Shown here: positions 55,619 through 62,839 of the stretch, piece after piece
Layout: each line of letters starts with the position of its first letter
Position numbering within the stretch: position 1 is the stretch's first letter
Assembly (NCBI GenBank): GCA_963730005.1
Contig: CAVSPO010000028.1
Location: 124,001-188,000 of the forward strand
DNA: 64,000 nt
Direction of reading: 5' to 3'
Source of the DNA: CAVSPO01 sp963730005
Lineage (GTDB): Bacteria > Actinomycetota > Actinomycetes > Propionibacteriales > Propionibacteriaceae
The notes under the pieces: model-generated
The model's database searches: none
Seen by the model: only the letters and a program-made list of their open reading frames with translations
What the model was told of the DNA's origin: nothing
Program-made: the position numbers and the translations under genes

Positions 55619-55942
55619 ATGTCCGAAGTCATCGATGTCACCGACGCCACCTTCGCCGCCGAGGTGCTGCGTTCCGACAAGCCCACGTTGGTGGACTACT
55701 GGGCCGACTGGTGCTCCCCCTGCAAGCAGCTCTCCCCGATCATCGAAGAACTGGCCCAGGAGTACGCGGGCCGCATCAAGTTCTGCAAGCTGGACACCAA
55801 TGCCAACCCTGCGGTGCCCGCAGAGCGCGGCATCCTGGCCCTGCCCACCCTCCAGCTGTACGTGGACGGCGAGGTCGTCCAGTCGCTGCAGGGCGGCAAG
55901 ACGAAGCGCGCCCTGATCAAGTTGCTGGACGACGTCCTCTAG
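55619..55942 (+). CDS. trxA: Thioredoxin with WCSPC active site
   Basis: 107 residues from ATG 55619 (GGGAGA upstream). Thioredoxin fold with KPTLVDYWADWCSPCKQL and the cis-proline loop LALPTLQLY. The active site has serine in place of the usual glycine of WCGPC, which can shift redox potential. It reduces protein disulfides in the cytoplasm, with TrxB as likely reductase. It is convergent with parB at a 10-nt gap, a position seen for trxC in other actinobacteria. Confidence 0.94.
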   Translation: MSEVIDVTDATFAAEVLRSDKPTLVDYWADWCSPCKQLSPIIEELAQEYAGRIKFCKLDTNANPAVPAERGILALPTLQLYVDGEVVQSLQGGKTKRALIKLLDDVL

Positions 55943-55952
55943 GAGGCTCGCC

Positions 55953-56936
55953 TCAGCGCTGCGAAAGCAGGGCGTCGGCCCAGCCCGGCAGGTCTCCCCG
56001 GGCGTGATTCGCGGGCTGCCGCTCGAACAACCCGAGGATGCGGTCGAGGTCGTCCTCACCGGCAAACTCGATGGTGATCCGTCCCCGCTTCTTGCCGATG
56101 GCGACCTTGACCCGGGCGTCGAAACGGTCGGCCAAGGAGCTGGCCACCTGCTCGGCACGCGGGTGCTGCGCCATGCCTCGTGGGGCTAGCTGGGCGCGTG
56201 GCGTTTCCAGCCGGTCGCGCGCCACCAGTTCCTCGGTGGCTCGCACGGACAGCCCTTCGGCCACGATCCGTTGGGCCAGGCGCTCCTGCCCGTCCTGGTC
56301 GTCCAGGGCGAGCAGCGCACGAGCGTGGCCTGCCGACAGCATCCCTTCGGCCACGAGTCGTTGCACCGAAGCGGGCAGCCGCAGCAGTCGAACGGTGTTG
56401 GCAATGTGAGACCTGGACTTCTTGACCCGCTGGGACAACTCGTCCTGAGTGCAGCCGAAGTCGTGCATCAACTGCTGGAAGGCGGCTGCCTCCTCCAGGG
56501 GGTTCAGTTCGGTGCGGTGCAGGTTTTCCAACAGGGCGTTGGTGAGTAGTCGATCGTCGTCGGTGGCCCGCACGATCGCCGGGATGGTTTCCAGCCCCAG
56601 CCGCTGATGCGCCCGCCAGCGACGCTCACCCATGATGAGCTCGAACTTGTCGTCCCCAGCCTGGCGGACGACGATCGGCTCCAGCAGACCGACTTCCTGA
56701 ATGGACTCAGCCAGCTCTGCCAGAGCGTCCTCGTCGAAAACCTCGCGGGGCTGTCGCGGGTTCGGCGCAATGGCGCCGACCAGGACCTCCTGGTACCAGG
56801 ACCCATCCCCCAGCGGTCTGGAGCGCCCGGGGTCGGGTGCGTTCTCCTCGCCCGTTTCCATGTGCACCTCGACTGCAGCGGTGTTCTGGAACAACTCACC
56901 CAGGCCGCGGCCCAGACCACTTTGACGCGCCACCAT
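55953..56936 (-). CDS. parB: Chromosome-partitioning protein ParB
   Basis: 327 residues. N-terminal SGLGRGLGELF, the CTP-binding ParB/Srx motif MGERRWRAHQ, and the helix-turn-helix CTQDELSQRVKKSRSHIAN, which binds parS, are present, with a C-terminal dimerisation domain. It loads on the three parS sites within 3 kb and drives origin segregation with ParA. The ATG shares one base with the parA stop (TGATG). Confidence 0.97.
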   Translation of the reverse strand: MVARQSGLGRGLGELFQNTAAVEVHMETGEENAPDPGRSRPLGDGSWYQEVLVGAIAPNPRQPREVFDEDALAELAESIQEVGLLEPIVVRQAGDDKFELIMGERRWRAHQRLGLETIPAIVRATDDDRLLTNALLENLHRTELNPLEEAAAFQQLMHDFGCTQDELSQRVKKSRSHIANTVRLLRLPASVQRLVAEGMLSAGHARALLALDDQDGQERLAQRIVAEGLSVRATEELVARDRLETPRAQLAPRGMAQHPRAEQVASSLADRFDARVKVAIGKKRGRITIEFAGEDDLDRILGLFERQPANHARGDLPGWADALLSQR

Positions 56937-58090
56937 CAGTTCTCCTCGCTCGCTGCGCCACGTCGCGCAATCTCGGCCGCAGCCCGGCGGTAGGCCTTGG
57001 AGCCGACCGAGAGCGGATCGTAGGTCATCACTGTCTGGCCATAGCTCGGCGCCTCGCTGACGCGAACCGAGCGCGGAATGATCGCTTCCAGGGTCTGCGT
57101 GGAGAAGTGGGCGCGGACTTCCTGCGCCACCTGGGCGGACAACTTCGTGCGGGCATCGAACATGGTGAGCAACACGGCGCCGAGCTGGAGCCGTTCATTG
57201 AGATCGCCCTTGACCAGGTTGATGGTGTGCATCAGCTGGGTCACCCCCTCCAGGGCGTAGTACTCGCACTGGATTGGGATCAGGATCTCGTCCGCGGCGA
57301 CCAACGCGTTGACAGTCAGCAACCCCAGCGATGGCGGGCAGTCCAGCAGAACGTAATCAGTTTCATGGTCGCGCAGATAGCTGCGCAGGGCCTTGACCAA
57401 TTGCCGTTCACGGGCGATCAGGGAGACGAGCTCCAACTCCGCTCCGGCGAGGTCGATCGTGGCGGGGAGGACCATCAGGCCGTCCGCCTCCGGCGAGGCG
57501 ACGACGTGCTCCGCGATGGGTGAGCCCTGGAGCAGCACTTCGTAGCTGCCGGCGACGCCCATCTGGTGCGGGATGTTGAGCGCGGTCGAGGCGTTCCCCT
57601 GCGGGTCGAGGTCGCAAAGCAGCACCTTCAAACCGCCCTGCGCCAGCGCGACCGCCAGATTGACGGCTGTGGTCGTCTTGCCGACGCCGCCCTTCTGATT
57701 GGCGATGACGATCGTCCGTGGACGGGCTGGGCGCGGCAGCGCGGCGTCGAGCGTTGTTTCACGTGAAACATTCGCCGATTCCGGCTGAGGTGGGCGGCTG
57801 GCTGTCACAACTGCCGGGTCCATTGGCGCGTTCACCTGCTTTGACTCCCTTGCGTCTTGCTGTGTCTTCGTGGTGTCGACGTCGTCCAGGCTTCGCTTCG
57901 GCCCTCTGCGCGGCCGTGCCGTCGGGAGTGCTGGAGCCTCGGCACCAACTTCTGGATCGGTCGTCTGCGCCGATGTTTCACGTGAAACATCGTGTGCAGC
58001 TCGGGTTGCTCGCCGCGGATAGCCGAGCATGCCCGACAGTTCGGATCGATCAGCAGACCCGGGAAAGCCCAGGCCAGTGGCGCCAGCCAT
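56936..58090 (-). CDS. parA: Chromosome-partitioning ATPase ParA (Soj)
   Basis: About 384 residues from ATG 58090, chosen for a GAGGAGGAG site directly upstream; later starts (GTG 57835, ATG 57823) would also keep the whole ATPase. The deviant Walker A NQKGGVGKTT is at about residue 131, with LLCDLDPQGN and VLLDCPPSLG. The extended head is low-complexity and contains VSRET twice (about 35 and 108), which is simply the translation of two parS sites inside the gene. A parS-encoded VSRET in the head also occurs in mycobacterial ParA. Confidence 0.95.
   Translation of the reverse strand: MAGATGLGFPGSADRSELSGMLGYPRRATRAAHDVSRETSAQTTDPEVGAEAPALPTARPRRGPKRSLDDVDTTKTQQDARESKQVNAPMDPAVVTASRPPQPESANVSRETTLDAALPRPARPRTIVIANQKGGVGKTTTAVNLAVALAQGGLKVLLCDLDPQGNASTALNIPHQMGVAGSYEVLLQGSPIAEHVVASPEADGLMVLPATIDLAGAELELVSLIARERQLVKALRSYLRDHETDYVLLDCPPSLGLLTVNALVAADEILIPIQCEYYALEGVTQLMHTINLVKGDLNERLQLGAVLLTMFDARTKLSAQVAQEVRAHFSTQTLEAIIPRSVRVSEAPSYGQTVMTYDPLSVGSKAYRRAAAEIARRGAASEEN
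57755..57770. promoter_or_regulatory. parS site 1
   Basis: Perfect 16-bp TGTTTCACGTGAAACA inside the parA head. Confidence 0.97.
57974..57989. promoter_or_regulatory. parS site 2
   Basis: Perfect TGTTTCACGTGAAACA inside the parA head; the palindrome extends to 22 bp (57971-57992). Confidence 0.97.
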
Positions 58091-58252
58091 TCTCCTCCTC
58101 GCGACTCGAAGCGACACGTCAGTCTAGCTCCGAGTTCGGGCGGCATCGCTCACCCCGACGTGGCCGGTCAGTGAGTTCCCGCGCCGACAAGCGCAGCTCC
58201 ACACAACCGCGCCCGACGCGGCTTCTTACCGAAGTCGCGGTGAGGCCGAGGC

Positions 58253-58774
58253 TCAACTGCGACTTGCGGCGCGAGCGTGGGGGAGCATCTTGGCAAGGTG
58301 GACGATCGAGTAGTCACCTACGGGCGTGCGTCCCGTCTCGACGTACCCGCTGCGCTCGTACAGGCGGATATTCGCGCTTGAGCGCTCCCCGGTGAACAGC
58401 TGCATCTCTCGAGCCTCCGGAAAGGCCTTTTCGGCCTCGCCGAGTAGGAAGCTGCCGATACCCTTTCCCTGGCGATCAGGCGCCACGGTCAGCCGTCCGA
58501 GTTCGACAGTTGAACCGATGCGACGGAGGCGAACAGCTGCGATGAGGCGGCCTTCCTCGCGGACGCCGAGCGCGACAACGTTTGACCCGCCGAGCTCGGC
58601 GCGTAGTTCATCGAGACCTTGCGTGAGCGGCGGCAGGTGGAGGTCATTGTGCGCTTGAGCCTCGGTAACGTAGGCCGCCCGCTGGAGCGTCATGATCTCC
58701 CCGGCGTCAGCATCACCCAGCACGGTGGCCCTGTAGAGGCCCGTACTTGTGCCGCTGCTCGCGTCATCGTTCAT
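58253..58774 (-). CDS. GNAT-family acetyltransferase inserted between parA and rsmG
   Basis: 173 residues from ATG 58774; the SD is weak. The acetyl-CoA loop is visible as TVAPDRQGKGIGSFLLGEAE, followed by the C-terminal FTGERSSANIRLYERSGYVE motif of the RimI-like GNAT fold. Substrate unknown. parA and rsmG are usually adjacent in actinobacteria, so this gene and its flanks (about 1 kb) look like a later insertion. Confidence 0.85.
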   Translation of the reverse strand: MNDDASSGTSTGLYRATVLGDADAGEIMTLQRAAYVTEAQAHNDLHLPPLTQGLDELRAELGGSNVVALGVREEGRLIAAVRLRRIGSTVELGRLTVAPDRQGKGIGSFLLGEAEKAFPEAREMQLFTGERSSANIRLYERSGYVETGRTPVGDYSIVHLAKMLPHARAASRS

Positions 58775-59138
58775 CACACACCAATCCTCAGATGCGGCCC
58801 ACTTGCACAGGCGAACCCAATTCAGTATACGGATCGCGCCTCTGCCACAGTCGTGATCATGCCCTTCGGGACTCGCGGCAGGCCGGAGGTGTGCGTCACC
58901 AGTGAGCGAACATCGACCGCGATTGAGGCCACCTTGTCTGACGGTTTCGATCTTCACACGTGGCGTACGCAGCTCTTTGGAGCCTGAGGAGAGGACCGGC
59001 ATCCCTCAGAGTCAGCGGTCTTGTGGTGTGGGACGTGGGCAACCTTTTGGGTGCCCGCCTCATTGGGGGCGGGCGCCCTCTCCAGACGGCAATGTTTCAC
59101 GTGAAACAACAGCGCCCGTTCGCAGACTGGGGCTCTGG
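58775..59138. other. Intergenic stretch with parS site 3 and a hairpin
   Basis: No gene was recognised. It holds a promoter region for the GNAT gene, an inverted repeat at 59049-59078 (GGGTGCCCGCC with one G-U pair) that may end the rsmG transcript, and parS at 59093. A 42-codon open frame (58859-58987, plus) lacks support. Confidence 0.6.
59093..59108. promoter_or_regulatory. parS site 3
   Basis: Perfect TGTTTCACGTGAAACA 30 nt downstream of the rsmG stop, outside coding sequence. Confidence 0.97.
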
Positions 59139-59750
59139 TCAGCCGCGCCGGACCCGGATGACGTTCGTGGGCTCGCTGCCGGGCGTGGCCCGCACCACCA
59201 GCACCTCAGCGGTGAGGTGTTGCCTGGCGAGCAGCTGCTCGGCCGCGTGCACCTCGTCGGCCGCGGACTCTCCCTTGAGAGCCAACAACTGGCCGCCGCG
59301 TCCGATGAGCGGGGCACACCAGCCCAACAGCTTCTCAAGCCGCGCGACGGCGCGGGCGGTCACGACGTCGTACGTCGCTTTCGTTTCCTCCGCCCGGCCA
59401 CGAAGCACCGTGACCCGTTCACCGAGACCAAGCTCGGCCACTGTTTCGTTCAGGAACGTGTACCGGCGCAACAGCGGCTCCAGCAGGGTCACCCGAAGGT
59501 CGGGGCGCGCAATCGCCAGCGGCAGGCCGGGCAACCCCGCGCCAGAGCCAACGTCGATGACTTCGGCACCGTGGGGGATCAGGTCGCACAACGCGACGGA
59601 GTTCAGGATGTGCCGCTCCCACAGCCGATCGGCCTCACGCGGGCCGATCAGCCCCCAGTCGATCCCTTTGGTGCGCAGAATCTGCACGTAGTGGCTGACG
59701 ATCGGGAAGCTTGCCCCGAAGAAAAGTTCAGCTTCCCGCTCAGACTCCAT
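59139..59750 (-). CDS. rsmG: 16S rRNA (guanine527-N7)-methyltransferase RsmG
   Basis: 203 residues. The SAM-binding motif is VIDVGSGAGLPGLPLAIARPDL-like (position about 70-90), and GPREADRLWERHILNS precedes it. It methylates G527 of 16S rRNA. The start lies 3 nt after the jag stop, in the conserved jag-rsmG order. Confidence 0.95.
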   Translation of the reverse strand: MESEREAELFFGASFPIVSHYVQILRTKGIDWGLIGPREADRLWERHILNSVALCDLIPHGAEVIDVGSGAGLPGLPLAIARPDLRVTLLEPLLRRYTFLNETVAELGLGERVTVLRGRAEETKATYDVVTARAVARLEKLLGWCAPLIGRGGQLLALKGESAADEVHAAEQLLARQHLTAEVLVVRATPGSEPTNVIRVRRG

Positions 59751-59753
59751 CTC

Positions 59754-60521
59754 TCAGTTGGCCGGTCGTACAACCACGCGCCGGTTGGGCTCCTGGCCCT
59801 CGGACTCGCTCACCAGGCCGGCTGCCGCAACCCGATCGTGCACGATCTTGCGTTCGAACGGGTTCATCGGCGCCAGACGGAGCGGGTCGCCAGTCTGCTG
59901 GACTTCCACGATGGCTTCCTGGGCCAGCGCCTGGAGTTCCTTGCGGCGCTGTTCCCGGTGCCCGGCGACGTCAAGCATCAGACGACTGCGGTGCCCGGTC
60001 TCGGTCATCACTGCGAGGCGGCAGAGCTCCTGCAAGGCCTCCAGCACCTCGCCATCACGGCCAACCAGGACGTTTGACTCGGTGACGATCGAGACGTGGG
60101 CGCGGTCGCCCTCGGCGTAGGTGTCGATGTCGCCGTCCAGATCGGCGATGTCCAGCAATTCCTCCAGATAGTCCGCGGCGATGTCACCCTCGGCCATCAG
60201 GGTGTCTGCTCCGCCGGATGTCCCAGCTTCCGAGTCATCGCCGTCGTCGGACTCGTCATCATCATCGTCGTCGGACTCGTCGTCATCATCGTCGTCGTCA
60301 TCATCGTCGTCGTCATCATCGTCGTCGTCCGACTCGTCGTCATCATCATCGTCGTCATCGGACTCATCGTCGACCAGCTCCTCGACCCCGGCCGCGGGCC
60401 AGTCCGATGGGTCGTCAGCCAGTTCCTCGGCCGGCGCCTCAGCGTTGACGATCTGGTCGTCTGTCACGTCGTCGACCGTCGCGTCAGCGCGACCCAGGTA
60501 AGCGCTCTGGTTCTCGCCCAT
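59754..60521 (-). CDS. jag: Jag/KhpB RNA-binding protein with a long poly-acidic insert
   Basis: 255 residues. The C-terminal two thirds has the KH domain (SNVLVGRDGEVLEALQ) and R3H domain (NPFERKIVHDRVA) of Jag/KhpB. It lacks the usual Jag_N domain; instead residues about 50-100 are nearly all Asp and Ser with a few Glu, encoded by (GAY)n trinucleotide repeats. KhpB binds RNA and is linked to cell elongation. It follows yidC by 69 nt in the conserved order. Confidence 0.9.
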   Translation of the reverse strand: MGENQSAYLGRADATVDDVTDDQIVNAEAPAEELADDPSDWPAAGVEELVDDESDDDDDDDDESDDDDDDDDDDDDDDDDDESDDDDDDESDDGDDSEAGTSGGADTLMAEGDIAADYLEELLDIADLDGDIDTYAEGDRAHVSIVTESNVLVGRDGEVLEALQELCRLAVMTETGHRSRLMLDVAGHREQRRKELQALAQEAIVEVQQTGDPLRLAPMNPFERKIVHDRVAAAGLVSESEGQEPNRRVVVRPAN

Positions 60522-60590
60522 GTGGTTCTCCTTGGTGTGGCCGGACAGTGCGCCGGCGTGTTGTCGGGCCTGCAGCCCGGAAGACTGGGA

Positions 60591-61682
60591 TTACTGCGGC
60601 TTCTTGCGCTGGGACCGGTTCTGCTGCTTCGGCTGGGCTCGCTGGACGATCTGCTTGCCACCGGTGGAATCCTTGCGCACCACCTGACGAGCGGCACCCT
60701 GGCGCTTCACGATCGGCGCCACCTCTTCGCTCCCAGGCTCGTCAATGCTGACGTCCGTGGCGGGCACCGGCTTCTTGCGGCCCTTGTTGACGCGGTCGTG
60801 CTCGATCTGACGCGGATCTTTGCCCTTGGCCTTCATTCGCTCTTCCCACTCGATGTAGGCAGGGGTTCCGGGCGTCGGGTAGCTGCGAATGACCCACCAT
60901 TGCTGCACCATCGTCCACAGGTTGCTGGTGGCCCAGTACAGCAGCACGCCGATGGGGATCGACGGACCAACGAAGACGTAGGTCAAGGGCATCACGTACA
61001 GCATCATCTTCATCTGCTGACCCATCGTGCCTTCAAGTGAGGCCGGCGGGGTGTTGCGCTTCAGCATGTGCAACTGCTGGAAGAAGAGCGCACCCATCAT
61101 CAGGATGAGCAGCACCAATGCCACCGCCTGGGTGCTGCCGAACCCGGACTCGGGGAACGGCCACATCCTGCCTGACAGCTCGGCGCCGAAGATGCTGGCC
61201 TGGCGCAAGGAATCGCCCAGGACAGGGTTGTTGACCAGCCAGTAGCCCTTGGGTGTTCCCCGCGCTACGCCGTTGAGCACGTAGAAGAGACCCAGGAAGA
61301 TCGGCATCTGAACCAGCAGCGGCAGGCAGGAGGCGGTGGGGCTGACGCCCTCCGACTCGTACAGCTTCATCGTCTCTTGGCCGAGACGCTCCTTGTCGTC
61401 CTTGTACTTGTCCTGCAGCGCCTTCATCTTGGGCTGCAGCGACTGCATGGCCCGGGAGCTGTTCAGCTGCTTGGTGTACAGCGGGAGAATCAGGATGCGC
61501 ACGACGGCAGTGAGCAGCAGGATCGCCAGCGTCCAGGTGATTCCGGAGTCGAAGCCAAAAACCGGCGACAGCAGCTTGTGGAAAAGCACCAGCAGACCAG
61601 AGACAGCCCAGTAAATGGGCATCATCAAGGTGTTGGCGAAGTCCGCAAAAGCGTTCAGCGGCAAGAGCGTGGAGAGATCCAT
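60591..61682 (-). CDS. yidC: Membrane protein insertase YidC
   Basis: 363 residues. Helices of the 60KD_IMP domain (ITWTLAILLLTAVVRILILPLY with the conserved groove Arg, LLVQMPIFLGLFYVL, IGVLLYWATSNLWTMVQQW) and a long basic C-terminal tail for ribosome binding are visible. It has no large periplasmic P1 domain, as expected in Gram-positives. It inserts membrane proteins alone or with SecYEG. Confidence 0.96.
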   Translation of the reverse strand: MDLSTLLPLNAFADFANTLMMPIYWAVSGLLVLFHKLLSPVFGFDSGITWTLAILLLTAVVRILILPLYTKQLNSSRAMQSLQPKMKALQDKYKDDKERLGQETMKLYESEGVSPTASCLPLLVQMPIFLGLFYVLNGVARGTPKGYWLVNNPVLGDSLRQASIFGAELSGRMWPFPESGFGSTQAVALVLLILMMGALFFQQLHMLKRNTPPASLEGTMGQQMKMMLYVMPLTYVFVGPSIPIGVLLYWATSNLWTMVQQWWVIRSYPTPGTPAYIEWEERMKAKGKDPRQIEHDRVNKGRKKPVPATDVSIDEPGSEEVAPIVKRQGAARQVVRKDSTGGKQIVQRAQPKQQNRSQRKKPQ

Positions 61683-61686
61683 CTGA

Positions 61687-62025
61687 CTACCTATCGTTGT
61701 GCGCGGCCACGCCTGGACGGCAGGACCGTGCTGTCATTCTCGCATCTGTCCCGGCCGGAGGCGTTGTGGCGGTCCCGGCCGACTGCTCAGCCGCCCACTC
61801 GGCCGCGTAGGCGGAACCCGGCACCGGGTCGATCCCGCCGTGAGACCAAGGGTTGCAGCGCAGCAGCCGCCAGATCGTGAGTGCACTGCCCTTGACGGCG
61901 CCGTGCACCCGTAAGGATTCCAGCCCGTAGGCCGAACAGGTCGGGTAGTACTTGCAGACATCCCCGTATAGGGGAGAGATGAGCTTGCGCCACAGCTTCA
62001 GGAAGCCGATCAGCAGGTACTTCAC
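61687..62025 (-). CDS. yidD: YidD membrane protein insertion efficiency factor
   Basis: 112 residues, with LISPLYGDVCKYYPTCSAYGLE (first cysteines) and LLRCNPWSHGGIDPVP, both family signatures. It supports YidC-dependent insertion. The start overlaps the rnpA stop by 4 nt. Confidence 0.96.
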   Translation of the reverse strand: MKYLLIGFLKLWRKLISPLYGDVCKYYPTCSAYGLESLRVHGAVKGSALTIWRLLRCNPWSHGGIDPVPGSAYAAEWAAEQSAGTATTPPAGTDARMTARSCRPGVAAHNDR

Positions 62026-62411
62026 TCACCCTCCCTCGTCCCGGGGCGATTGAGTCGATCAATCACGGCAGTCCAGGCCGACTCGAAGTCAGACGTCAGT
62101 CGATCAGGCTGACTGGCCGCCGCAGGGAGCGCCCGCACCACGATCTGCGCGTTGACCGGCACGCCATCGAGCCGCAGGGCGACCAAGTGCCGGAGCCGAC
62201 GCTTCACGCGGTTGCGTGTCACTGCATTGCCGATGGCCTTGGAGACCACAAAGCCCACCTGGGCGGACGCTGCGGAACGCGGCGGATGCTCGCCCAGCGG
62301 GCTCTGAAGGATTGCATGGACCACCAGGGTCGGACGCCCAATTCGGGCGCCACGCCGCGTCGTTTCACGAAACTTCCGAGATGAACGCAACCGTGCCCTG
62401 GCAGGGAGCAC
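62022..62411 (-). CDS. rnpA: Ribonuclease P protein component
   Basis: 129 residues with GTG start at 62411. The conserved RNR-type motif is AIGNAVTRNRVKRRLRHLV. With RnpB RNA it matures tRNA 5' ends. It starts 4 nt after the rpmH stop, so the two are co-transcribed. Confidence 0.95.
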   Translation of the reverse strand: MLPARARLRSSRKFRETTRRGARIGRPTLVVHAILQSPLGEHPPRSAASAQVGFVVSKAIGNAVTRNRVKRRLRHLVALRLDGVPVNAQIVVRALPAAASQPDRLTSDFESAWTAVIDRLNRPGTREGE

Positions 62412-62415
62412 GACT

Positions 62416-62553
62416 TTAGGCGGACAGTTCTGCGCGCCCCTTGCGGCGACGCGCGGAAAGGATCGAACGGCCGGCGCGGGTCCTCATCCGGGCACGGAAA
62501 CCGTGCGTGCGGCTACGACGGCGGTTGCTGGGCTGGTAGGTGCGCTTGCTCAC
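62416..62553 (-). CDS. rpmH: 50S ribosomal protein L34
   Basis: 45 residues: it starts MSKRTYQPSNRRRSRTHGF and ends ILSARRRKGRAELSA. It is too short for most ORF callers. GTG start at 62553 with GGGAG 10 nt upstream. The usual neighbour dnaA does not follow within the window. Confidence 0.97.
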   Translation of the reverse strand: MSKRTYQPSNRRRSRTHGFRARMRTRAGRSILSARRRKGRAELSA

Positions 62554-62839
62554 GGGACTAGCTCCCAAGTCTGATCGAAGTGGAAATCACAAGCGCCCAG
62601 GAGGGCGCAGGGCAGGTACCGCTGACAGCCAACGGCTCGCCCATGTTAGCCCGACGAGCAGTCTGGAGCAAAAGGGGCCGCGGTGCTGCCATGTGTGTGC
62701 GTCAGCAGAGCCCGCTGGCGTGCTCCTTCCAGCCGGGGGTGGCCGGCATCAGCGAAGTCGCGGACCGCTACAGCTCCCGACTCATTCTCTGCGCACCCGC
62801 TGGAATCTGACAAATCAGTGAACATTCTGCAGTGCGGGT

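Noticed and set aside
58859..58987. 42-codon open frame upstream of the acetyltransferase
   Set aside because: No ribosome binding site, no recognisable sequence and length within chance expectation.
62593..62608. GCGCCC/GGGCGC hairpin upstream of rpmH
   Set aside because: Short stem in the leader region of rpmH; no evidence for attenuation.
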